This document shows positions 1 through 5,537 of a DNA stretch of 5,868 nt, in pieces; positions within the stretch are counted from its first letter, which is position 1; the number at the start of each line of letters is the position of its first letter. The translations under genes were made by a program, and so were the position numbers. The stretch lies in contig JAQCLA010000157.1 in assembly GCA_027592105.1 (NCBI GenBank), forward strand, positions 1-5,868, given 5' to 3'. Source of the stretch: Pseudomonadota bacterium (GTDB taxonomy: Bacteria; Pseudomonadota; Alphaproteobacteria; Rhodobacterales; Rhodobacteraceae). The notes beneath the pieces are model-generated. The model did no database searches. It saw only the letters and a program-made list of their open reading frames with translations, and was not told where the DNA came from.

Positions 1-118
1 TCCGAAAATTCGTGCGAATTTTCGCGGATGGGATTTTTCGGACGAAAAATCCGTACTGGCGCCGGTTGGGACAGCCTGTCGCGTCGCCCTGCCCCCCAAC
101 GCGCCCTAGTTTTCGCTC
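1..118. repeat. Twin palindromes and leader hairpin upstream of the FAD monooxygenase gene
   Basis: Two perfect inverted repeats are visible. Positions 3-12 pair with 15-24 (10-bp arms, 2-base centre TG), and 31-40 pair with 43-52 (10-bp arms, centre GA). Both share the core TTCG-NN-CGAA, and their centres lie 28 bases apart. Further down, 58-70 can pair with 95-105 (6 + 5 bp with a two-base bulge at 63-64), enclosing a small GACA/TGTC hairpin at 70-80. The palindromes could be a regulator's operator, the end of a gene lying left of the window, or a dispersed intergenic repeat of the kind common in Rhodobacterales genomes. The symmetry is read directly; the role is unknown. Confidence 0.6.
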
Positions 119-1324
119 ATGAACACTCTCATCGAGACAGATATCTTTATCTCAGGCGGCGGCGTGGCGGGGCTGACGGCGGCGGCGGCCTTTGGCATGG
201 CCGGATTTTTGGTCATTTGCGCCGATCCGACACCGCCCATCACCGATGCGGCGACCGAGGGGTCGGACCTGCGGACCACCGCCTTTCTCCAGCCCTCGCG
301 CGATTTTCTGGAGCGGGTGGGGCTTTGGGCGCGGCTGGGCCCCCATGCAACACCGCTGCAAATCATGCGCATCGTCGATGCCGGCGGGCCAGAGGCCGAG
401 GCCCGTGTCGCCCATGATTTCAATGCCGCTGATATCTCGGATCTGCCCTTTGGATGGAACCTGCCCAATTGGCTGCTGCGCCGCGAGATCGTGGCGCATC
501 TGGCGACATTGCCCAATGTCGATTTCCGCCCCGGCGTCGCGACCGCCCAGCTTTTGACACGGGCCGGCGAGGCGCGCGTCACCCTGAGCGATGGCAGCCG
601 GATCGCGGCCAAGCTGGTGATCGGCGCGGATGGGCGCGACAGCCGGGTGCGCGAGGCCGCAGGAATTTCTGCGCGCAAATTGCGCTATGGGCAAAAGGCG
701 TTGGCCTTTGCAGTCAGCCATGCCTTGCCGCATGACAATATCTCGACCGAGATCCATCGCTCGGGCGGACCTTTCACGCTGGTGCCTTTGCCCGATCGCG
801 ACGGGCGGCCCTGTTCAGCGGTCGTGTGGATGGAGCGCGGACCCGAGGCGATGCGCCTTGCCGCCCTACCAGCGGCGGCGTTCGCGGCCGCGATGACGGA
901 ACGCTCCGCTCATCTGTTCGGCCCGCTCACCCTTGCGTCGCGCCGGACGGTTTGGCCGATCATCAGCCAGATCGCGGACCGGATGGTCGCCGAGCGCGTT
1001 GCGCTGGTGGCGGAGGCTGCCCATGTAATGCCCCCGATCGGGGCGCAGGGGCTGAACATGAGCTTGGCCGATCTGCGCGTGCTGTTGGATCTGGCCGAGG
1101 CCAACCGCGACGATCCGGGGCAGCCCGATCTGCTGGCGCGCTACCAGCGTGCGCGTCATGCGGAAATCGTGGCGCGGGTGACCGGGGTGGATGCACTCAA
1201 CCGCGCCTCGATGGCGCAGGCGCAGGGCTTGCGTGATCTGCGGCTCAGGGCGCTCAACGCGATCTATGCGGTGGCACCCGTGCGCCGCGTCATGATGCGC
1301 GCGGGGCTGGGTGCCAAGGGGTAA
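119..1324 (+). CDS. UbiH/UbiF-family FAD-dependent monooxygenase (probable ubiquinone-biosynthesis hydroxylase)
   Basis: This 401-aa protein has the length and architecture of class A flavoprotein monooxygenases of the UbiH/UbiF/UbiI/COQ6 family, which hydroxylate the aromatic ring of polyprenylated ubiquinone precursors using O2, NAD(P)H and FAD at the inner face of the membrane. The N-terminal FAD-binding Rossmann loop is G13-G-G-V-A-G18. An arginine-containing segment LLRRE lies at 119-123. The family DG motif is G169-A-D-G-R-D174. The second FAD-contact motif is A298-E-A-A-H-V-M-P-P-I-G-A-Q-G-L-N313. In that last motif the usual G-D before A-A-H is A-E. The ATG at 119 is the natural start because the Rossmann strand begins about 8 residues later; no strong Shine-Dalgarno is visible. 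The gene stands alone and converges on the aminotransferase gene. The family is clear, but the ring position hydroxylated (UbiH, UbiF or alphaproteobacterial UbiL-like) is not, so no symbol is given. Confidence 0.88.
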   Translation: MNTLIETDIFISGGGVAGLTAAAAFGMAGFLVICADPTPPITDAATEGSDLRTTAFLQPSRDFLERVGLWARLGPHATPLQIMRIVDAGGPEAEARVAHDFNAADISDLPFGWNLPNWLLRREIVAHLATLPNVDFRPGVATAQLLTRAGEARVTLSDGSRIAAKLVIGADGRDSRVREAAGISARKLRYGQKALAFAVSHALPHDNISTEIHRSGGPFTLVPLPDRDGRPCSAVVWMERGPEAMRLAALPAAAFAAAMTERSAHLFGPLTLASRRTVWPIISQIADRMVAERVALVAEAAHVMPPIGAQGLNMSLADLRVLLDLAEANRDDPGQPDLLARYQRARHAEIVARVTGVDALNRASMAQAQGLRDLRLRALNAIYAVAPVRRVMMRAGLGAKG

Positions 1325-1326
1325 AG

Positions 1327-1412
1327 GGGCAAAGCCCAAGGCTTTGGCCCGCACGAATTGCAGGGCTGGGGGCTCTGCCCCCAGACCCTCAGAGTATTTT
1401 TGAAGCAAAAAT
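1327..1412. terminator. Three-hairpin convergent intergenic element, probable bidirectional terminator
   Basis: Three hairpins sit in tandem between two convergent genes. Hairpin 1 has arms 1330-1336 and 1340-1346 (7 bp, loop CAA), extended by GGG 1327-1329 with CCC 1348-1350 across a bulged G. Hairpin 2 has arms 1366-1373 and 1377-1384 (8 bp, loop TCT), extended by AGGG 1362-1365 with CCCT 1386-1389 across a bulged A. Hairpin 3 has arms 1396-1402 and 1406-1412 (7 bp, AT-rich, loop AAG). The strong GC stem of hairpin 2 followed by AGAGTATTTTT resembles an intrinsic terminator for the upstream plus-strand gene. Hairpin 3 gives A/T tracts in both directions. From memory, similar GGGGGCTCTGCCCCC ... 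AGAGTATTTTT strings recur at gene ends in Rhodobacteraceae; this was not checked here. Confidence 0.65.
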
Positions 1413-1424
1413 GGGCGTTTCCGC

Positions 1425-2555
1425 TCAGGGAAAGACGCGGTTGATCCCGTCTTGCAGGCGCGCCAGGGCGGCGGGGACGTCATAGAGCTTGTCCAGACCG
1501 AACAGCCCGATGCGGAAGGTCATGAAGCTGTCGGGTTCATCCACGCGCAAGGGCACGCCCGCTGCGATTTGAATACCCAACTCCATGAATTTCGCGCCCG
1601 ATTTGATCGCGGGATCATGGGTGTAGCTGACCACGACACCCGGCGCGCCGAAACCATCGGCCGCGACCGAGCGGATGCCCTTTTCGGCCAGCATGGCGCG
1701 CACGCCATTGCCCAATTCCCATTGCGCCGCTTTGAGCCGCTCAAAACCATAGGCACGCGTTTCCAGCATCGTATCGCGGAATACCCGCAGCGCATCCGTG
1801 GGCATGGTGGCGTGATAGGCATGCCCACCCGCCTCATAGGCGGCCATGATCCCCGCCCAGCCCTTGAGATCGACGGCGAAGCTGGAGGATTGGGTTTCCT
1901 CCATCCTTGCTTTGGCGCGATCCGACATCATCACAAGACCCGCGCAAGGCTGGGCCGACCAGCCCTTTTGCGGGGCAGAGATCAGCACATCGACGCCCGT
2001 GGCGGCCATATCGACCCAGATCGTGCCAGACGCGATGCAATCAAGCACCAAAAGCGCATCAACCTCGTGGGCGGCCTCGGCCAGCGCCGCGATATAAGCA
2101 TCGGGCAAAATGATCCCGGCCGAGGTTTCGACATGGGGCGCGAAAACGATGCCGGGGCGGCGCGCGCGGATCTGCGCCGTGACCTCTTCGATGGGCGGAG
2201 GGGCGTAGGGCGATTGCGCGCTGTTGCCCATGGGCCGCGCCTTGATCACCGTCACCTCGCGCGCGATCTTGGCGGCATCGAGGATTTGCGACCAGCGGAA
2301 TGAGAACCAGCCGTTGCGCACCACCAGCACATCTTGATCGCCCGCGAATTGGCGCGCGACCGCCTCCATCGCGAAGGTGCCGCCGCCGGGGATGACCGCG
2401 ACATGGGAGGCGCCATAGACCTCTTTGAGCATCGCCGAGATATCGCACATCACGCCTTGGAAGGCGCCCGACATATGGTTGAGCGAGCGGTCGGTGAAGA
2501 CCACGGAATATTCCAAAAGCCCATCGGGATCGACGGTATCGAGCAAGGCGTTCAT
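1425..2555 (-). CDS. Class V PLP-dependent aminotransferase (alanine/serine-glyoxylate aminotransferase-like)
   Basis: This 376-aa fold-type I PLP enzyme belongs to the class V group that includes alanine-glyoxylate and serine-glyoxylate aminotransferases. Visible landmarks are the phosphate-binding loop P56-G-G-G-T60, H141-V-E-T-S-A-G matching the family's H-x-E-(S/T)-(S/T)-x-G, L171-D172-C-I-A-S (the Asp that contacts the PLP ring nitrogen), S193-A-P-Q-K197-G-W (K197 is the predicted Schiff-base lysine), and F347-R348-I-G-L near the C-terminus (the carboxylate-binding Arg). The start at 2555 is preferred because AAGGAG lies 9 bases upstream. A further in-frame extension to 2609 would use TTG and adds residues unlike the family. 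The gene follows the two Lrp genes on the same strand after a 128-base gap, so it may be the third gene of that unit or have its own promoter. Family membership is firm; the amino donor and acceptor cannot be deduced. Confidence 0.9.
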   Translation of the reverse strand: MNALLDTVDPDGLLEYSVVFTDRSLNHMSGAFQGVMCDISAMLKEVYGASHVAVIPGGGTFAMEAVARQFAGDQDVLVVRNGWFSFRWSQILDAAKIAREVTVIKARPMGNSAQSPYAPPPIEEVTAQIRARRPGIVFAPHVETSAGIILPDAYIAALAEAAHEVDALLVLDCIASGTIWVDMAATGVDVLISAPQKGWSAQPCAGLVMMSDRAKARMEETQSSSFAVDLKGWAGIMAAYEAGGHAYHATMPTDALRVFRDTMLETRAYGFERLKAAQWELGNGVRAMLAEKGIRSVAADGFGAPGVVVSYTHDPAIKSGAKFMELGIQIAAGVPLRVDEPDSFMTFRIGLFGLDKLYDVPAALARLQDGINRVFP

Positions 2556-2564
2556 TGGCACGGT

Positions 2565-2570
2565 CTCCTT
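2565..2570 (-). promoter_or_regulatory. Shine-Dalgarno site fixing the aminotransferase start
   Basis: On the minus strand AAGGAG ends 9 bases before the ATG at 2555. This supports that ATG over the TTG codon at 2609, which would add 18 residues and place this site inside the coding region. Confidence 0.75.
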
Positions 2571-2683
2571 CTGCCTCTCCGGGGTAGCGCCATGGGCGGG
2601 CGCGACCAAGCCCGAAATCGGCGATTGGGCGCGCGGCGCTGCGCGCAGACGGGCCGATTGGGGTGCGATGTTTCCGATATGCG

Positions 2684-3142
2684 TCAGCCAAGCGGGCCGG
2701 GGCGGCGTTCCTCGGACAAAAGCACATTGGCCTCGACCCCGCCGACGCCGGGCAGGGTCATGATCCGGCGGCGCAGCACACGCTCGAAATCGGGCAGGTC
2801 GCGGGCCACCACGCGCAGCCGGTAATCATAAAGCCCCAGCACATGTTCGACTGTCTGCACCTCGGGGATGGCGGCGACCGCACGTTCGAAATCATCAAGG
2901 CTCACACGGCCCTTGAGGCCCAGCTTCACGCCGAGAAACACGGTCACGCCAAAGCCCAGCGCCTCGAGGTCGAGATCAAGCTTGCGCGCGCCGATCACGC
3001 CCGCGTCACTCAGCCGTTTGATGCGCCGCCATGTGGCGGGTTGGCTGAGGCCCAAGCGACGGCCAAGGGTGCTGGCCTTGAGGGTGGCATCGCCCTGTAA
3101 TGCGCGCAAAATGGCGCGATCCGTGGCATCGAGATCGATCAC
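2684..3142 (-). CDS. Lrp/AsnC-family transcriptional regulator (second of a tandem pair)
   Basis: This 152-aa protein has the usual Lrp/AsnC size and two-part layout. The opening LDATDRAIL matches the family's first helix. A winged helix-turn-helix covers about residues 20-50, including TLGRRLGLSQPATWRRIKRL. The RAM ligand-binding/oligomerisation domain follows, with the signature GLYDYRLRVVARD at 103-115 and the PGV turn at 131-133. Proteins of this family form dimers to octamers and respond to amino acids. The start is GTG at 3142, overlapping the TGA of the preceding regulator by four bases (GTGA), with no good Shine-Dalgarno, so translation is probably coupled. The C-terminal tail (SEERRPGPLG) differs from the more usual ending. 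Its ligand is unknown. The 128 bases after its stop hold only a GC-rich 6-bp repeat pair (2629-2634 and 2641-2646) before the aminotransferase. Confidence 0.92.
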   Translation of the reverse strand: MIDLDATDRAILRALQGDATLKASTLGRRLGLSQPATWRRIKRLSDAGVIGARKLDLDLEALGFGVTVFLGVKLGLKGRVSLDDFERAVAAIPEVQTVEHVLGLYDYRLRVVARDLPDFERVLRRRIMTLPGVGGVEANVLLSEERRPGPLG

Positions 3143-3594
3143 AGCGGCACCGTTTGCTGGTTCTTGATGGTCGCGACCTGCATCAGCGCCTCGATATCGG
3201 CGATATGGGGCAGGCTGAGGATACGCTCGCGGTAGATGCGCTGGTAATGGGTCATGCTGCGCGCGATCACGGCAAGGCGCACATCGACACGGCCCAGAAA
3301 GGTCTGGATCTCGGTCACCTCAGGCACATCGCGGGCGGCGGCGAGAAAGACATCGAAGGCGCGCGGATCGGTTTTGTCCAGCGTGATGCGCAAGCTGACC
3401 TCGACCGCGTAGCCAAGAGCGACCCAATCGATGGTCACATGCTGGCCGCGCAGCACGCCTTGGGCCTGCAGCCGGTCCAGCCGCTTGTAGCAGGTGGCCA
3501 GCGGCACACCGACAGCAAGGGCCAGCTGTGTCATGGGTTGGGCTGGATCGGCCTGTAGGTGGCGCAAAAGGCGGCGGTCTGTGTCATCAAGCAT
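3139..3594 (-). CDS. Lrp/AsnC-family transcriptional regulator (first of a tandem pair, divergent from ilvC)
   Basis: This 151-aa regulator begins LDDTDRRLLRHLQ, the standard first helix of Lrp/AsnC proteins. The helix-turn-helix is at about residues 20-46 (MTQLALAVGVPLATCYKRL) and the RAM domain at about 60-140. G101-R-V-D-V-R-L-A-V-I occupies the position of the family's G-x-x-D-(Y/x)-x-L motif, and the tail TIKNQQTVPL resembles the conserved Lrp ending. The ATG at 3594 places the first helix at residue 2, as expected. A longer reading to 3717 would add unrelated residues and run through the ilvC control region, so it is rejected. No strong Shine-Dalgarno is visible. The gene is divergent from ilvC across a 139-base gap and overlaps the next regulator by four bases. 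Autoregulation and control of ilvC are reasonable inferences from position only. Confidence 0.92.
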   Translation of the reverse strand: MLDDTDRRLLRHLQADPAQPMTQLALAVGVPLATCYKRLDRLQAQGVLRGQHVTIDWVALGYAVEVSLRITLDKTDPRAFDVFLAAARDVPEVTEIQTFLGRVDVRLAVIARSMTHYQRIYRERILSLPHIADIEALMQVATIKNQQTVPL

Positions 3595-3733
3595 GTGATT
3601 TTTATTATTTCTTATTTCTACGCATGAATTTCTACACCATCGACAGGATAATGCAAATTTTCTTGCGGCAGCCGCGGCTTTGGCAGGGCATGTTGCGCCA
3701 GAACCGAATCCCGCCATCCGAGGAGAGAGACAG
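3595..3733. promoter_or_regulatory. Divergent control region between the Lrp pair and ilvC
   Basis: The part next to the regulator gene (about 3597-3660) is strikingly AT-rich for this window. ATTTCT occurs at 3607, 3614 and 3628, and the copies at 3614 and 3628 extend to ATTTCTAC, giving 7- and 14-base phasing. A possible plus-strand -10 for ilvC is GATAAT at 3647-3652, with no good -35. A possible minus-strand promoter for the regulators is TTGCAT (3651-3656) with TAGAAA (3629-3634), spacing 16. The palindrome AGCCGCGGCT sits at 3670-3679 in the likely ilvC leader. A Shine-Dalgarno, GAGGAG, lies about 10 bases before the ilvC ATG. I see no attenuator with competing hairpins or a branched-chain-rich leader peptide. 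The region is clearly intergenic; the individual boxes are tentative. Confidence 0.5.
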
Positions 3734-4756
3734 ATGCGCGTTTATTATGATCGCGATTGCGATGTGAACCTGATCAAGGACAAGAAAGTCGCCATTCTGG
3801 GCTACGGCAGCCAGGGCCATGCCCATGCGCTGAACCTGCGCGACAGCGGCGCCAAGAATGTTGTCGTGGCACTGCGTCCCGGCTCGCCCAGCGCGAAAAA
3901 GGCCGAAGGCGAAGGCCTCAAGGTCATGGGCATCGCCGAAGCCGCGGCTTGGTGCGACCTGATCATGTTCACCATGCCCGACGAATTGCAGGCCGAGACC
4001 TACAAGAAATACGTCCATGACAACCTGCGCGAAGGGGCGGCCATCGCATTCGCCCACGGCTTGAATGTGCATTTCGGCCTGATCGAGCCCAAGCCCGGCG
4101 TCGATGTCATCATGATGGCACCCAAGGGCCCCGGCCACACCGTGCGCGGCGAATACACCAAGGGCGGCGGCGTGCCCTGTCTTGTGGCGGTTCACAATGA
4201 CGCTTCGGGCCGCGCGCTGGAAATCGGCCTGTCCTATTGCTCGGCCATCGGTGGCGGGCGCTCGGGCATCATCGAGACGAATTTCCGCGAAGAATGCGAA
4301 ACCGATCTGTTCGGCGAACAGGCCGTGCTCTGCGGTGGTCTGGTCGAATTGATCCGCATGGGCTTCGAGACGCTGGTCGAAGCGGGCTACGAACCCGAGA
4401 TGGCCTATTTCGAGTGCCTGCACGAGGTAAAGCTGATCGTCGACCTGATCTATGAAGGCGGCATCGCGAACATGAACTACTCGATCTCGAACACCGCCGA
4501 ATATGGCGAATATGTCTCGGGTCCGCGTATCCTGCCCTATGACGAGACAAAGGCACGGATGAAGGCGGTTCTGACCGACATCCAGACCGGCAAATTCGTG
4601 CGTGATTTCATGCAAGAGAACGCCGTGGGCCAGCCGATGTTCAAGGCTACCCGCCGGATCAACGACGAGCATCAGATCGAAGCGACCGGCGAAAAGCTGC
4701 GCGCGATGATGCCCTGGATTTCGGCAGGCAAGATGGTCGACCGCGCCAAGAACTAA
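3734..4756 (+). CDS. ilvC: Ketol-acid reductoisomerase (NADP+), class I
   Basis: IlvC converts 2-acetolactate to 2,3-dihydroxyisovalerate, and 2-aceto-2-hydroxybutyrate to the isoleucine precursor, by Mg2+-dependent alkyl migration followed by NADPH reduction. It is the second shared step of valine/isoleucine synthesis and is cytosolic. At 340 aa it is the short class I form. The Rossmann loop is G23-Y-G-S-Q-G28. R48, S51 and S53 lie in the cofactor-specificity loop and are typical of NADPH use. The catalytic histidine is in A107-H108-G109, and K131 lies in A-P-K-G-P-G-H. The C-terminal knotted domain carries the metal ligands D191 and E195 (ETDLFGEQ), E227 and E231 (FECLHE), with S252 in NYSISNTAEYG. 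A good Shine-Dalgarno precedes the ATG. The gene is divergent from two Lrp-type regulators and ends in a strong terminator, so it is probably monocistronic. All expected active-site residues are present. Confidence 0.98.
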   Translation: MRVYYDRDCDVNLIKDKKVAILGYGSQGHAHALNLRDSGAKNVVVALRPGSPSAKKAEGEGLKVMGIAEAAAWCDLIMFTMPDELQAETYKKYVHDNLREGAAIAFAHGLNVHFGLIEPKPGVDVIMMAPKGPGHTVRGEYTKGGGVPCLVAVHNDASGRALEIGLSYCSAIGGGRSGIIETNFREECETDLFGEQAVLCGGLVELIRMGFETLVEAGYEPEMAYFECLHEVKLIVDLIYEGGIANMNYSISNTAEYGEYVSGPRILPYDETKARMKAVLTDIQTGKFVRDFMQENAVGQPMFKATRRINDEHQIEATGEKLRAMMPWISAGKMVDRAKN

Positions 4757-4775
4757 GCGCGCGAACAGGCAAAGG

Positions 4776-4809
4776 AAAAGGCCCCGGTGTCATCACCGGG
4801 GCCTTTTTT
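4776..4809. terminator. Strong intrinsic terminator after ilvC, usable in both directions
   Basis: The arms 4776-4789 and 4794-4807 form a perfect 14-bp stem (GGCCCCGGTG core flanked by AAAA/TTTT) with a four-base TCAT loop. On the plus strand it is followed by six consecutive T residues (4804-4809), starting 19 bases after the ilvC stop codon. Read on the minus strand it lies 10 bases past the stop of the convergent lipoprotein gene and ends in TTTTCCTTT, so it probably terminates both transcripts. Confidence 0.93.
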
Positions 4810-4819
4810 CATGCTGGGG

Positions 4820-5284
4820 TCAGCAGGGCCGCGCCATCACCAAAACCCAATATGTGCCACTATCGGCAAAGCCGAATTGGGTCACCTGCGGGTTGAGGAT
4901 ATTGGCGCGGTGATCGGGGCTGGCCATCCATTGCGCGATGGTCGCACGTATATCACCCGTGTCATTAGCAACATTCTCCACCGCGGCGCAGGCGGTATAG
5001 CCCGCACGCCGCAGCCGGTCGTTCAAAGCCGCGCCATCGCTGCCTTGATGGGTCAGCGCGTTCATGCGGCTTAGATCATCGGCATGGGACTGCGCGGCGG
5101 CCTGGAGCGCAGGCGAATGGCTGAGGGGGCGAATGATGCCACCCTGCCCGCGCTGCACGGAAAGCTGCGTGCCAGCCGATGCGATATCGAAACTACCGCC
5201 CGCTGAAACACGCTCTGTTCCCGGGGCGGGCGAACAGGCAGCCAAAACTGCGATGGTCAGAATACCAAGGATGCGGATCGTCAT
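4820..5284 (-). CDS. Small CAP/SCP-domain (PR-1-like) lipoprotein
   Basis: This 154-aa exported protein has a short hydrophobic signal (TIRILGILTIAVLAAC) ending in the lipobox L14-A-A-C17. It is therefore predicted to be cleaved by signal peptidase II and lipid-anchored in the periplasm or outer membrane. A compact CAP (cysteine-rich secretory/antigen 5/PR-1) domain covers about 50-152. It shows the early helix with H67 (SHADDLS), T78-H79-Q-G, A101-V-E103-N, and the hallmark W119-M-A-S-P-D-H125-R-A-N-I-L. H67 or H79, E103 and H125 are candidates for the conserved CAP cavity residues. C99 and the terminal C154 could form a disulfide. Bacterial CAP proteins are widespread, but their biochemical role is mostly unknown. 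The ATG at 5284 is chosen because AAGG lies 6 bases upstream and the signal peptide follows at once. The gene is convergent with ilvC and 253 bases from the phosphatase gene. Confidence 0.88.
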   Translation of the reverse strand: MTIRILGILTIAVLAACSPAPGTERVSAGGSFDIASAGTQLSVQRGQGGIIRPLSHSPALQAAAQSHADDLSRMNALTHQGSDGAALNDRLRRAGYTACAAVENVANDTGDIRATIAQWMASPDHRANILNPQVTQFGFADSGTYWVLVMARPC

Positions 5285-5537
5285 GATGTGCCTTTTTGGG
5301 CTGCTCGGTGTTGTTTTCACCAAAATGCGCTTGTCATGCGCGATGCGCAAGGGCGCTGCAGAGCAGGGCTTGCCACGCCGGGACATCGGATGTGGATGAT
5401 TTTGGGGATAGATCGCATTTTGGCAATCTTTCGAAACCAATGACTACAAATTCGGCATCTTGCGTTCGAAAACACAAACACCTGCCATGATTAACGGTCG
5501 GCAATCCTTTGCCGAGTTCCACCAAATTCGCGGCAGC
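5285..5537. promoter_or_regulatory. Non-coding gap upstream of the lipoprotein gene, with candidate promoter and hairpin
   Basis: I see no credible gene in these 253 bases. On the minus strand TTGCCA (5421-5426) and CAAAAT (5399-5404) are 16 bases apart and could form a weak sigma70-type promoter for the lipoprotein gene, giving a leader of roughly 100 bases. A perfect 7-bp inverted repeat (arms 5498-5504 and 5509-5515, four-base loop) lies just past the end of the phosphatase gene. It may help end that transcript, but no T-tract follows. The segment from about 5401 to 5490 is more AT-rich than the flanking genes, as expected for a promoter region. Confidence 0.35.

Noticed and set aside
28..417. 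129-codon plus-strand frame at the left edge
   Set aside because: Arg/Gly/His-rich shadow overlapping the monooxygenase gene in another frame, starting inside the palindromes.
1452..2303. 283-codon open frame on the plus strand opposite the aminotransferase
   Set aside because: Shadow of a gene with clear PLP motifs; it is rich in Arg, Gly, His and Asp with no domain signal.
2556..2609. N-terminal extension of the aminotransferase to a TTG at 2609
   Set aside because: A clear AAGGAG sits before the ATG at 2555, and the extra residues do not resemble the family.
2629..2646. GCGCGC repeat pair between the second regulator and the aminotransferase, as a terminator
   Set aside because: Short, purely GC alternating sequence with no T-tract on the minus strand; a chance product of GC-rich DNA is more likely.
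3595..3717. N-terminal extension of the first Lrp regulator to 3717
   Set aside because: The Lrp first helix starts at the ATG at 3594. The extension is unlike the family and would translate the divergent promoter region.
3624..3767. 47-codon frame MNFYTIDRIM... in the ilvC leader, overlapping the ilvC start, considered as a leader peptide
   Set aside because: It has no Shine-Dalgarno, no run of Ile/Val/Leu codons and no competing hairpins with a T-tract, and it continues past the ilvC start in another frame.
3632..4672. 346-codon open frame on the minus strand opposite ilvC
   Set aside because: It is fully antisense to a certain gene. Its composition (many His, Asp, Gln, Ala, Val) is what reverse reading of GC-rich coding DNA produces, with no recognisable domain.
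5430..5470. Two TTCGAA palindromes (5430-5435 and 5465-5470) as a possible operator pair
   Set aside because: Six-base sites 35 bases apart, with little shared flanking sequence, are easily expected by chance.
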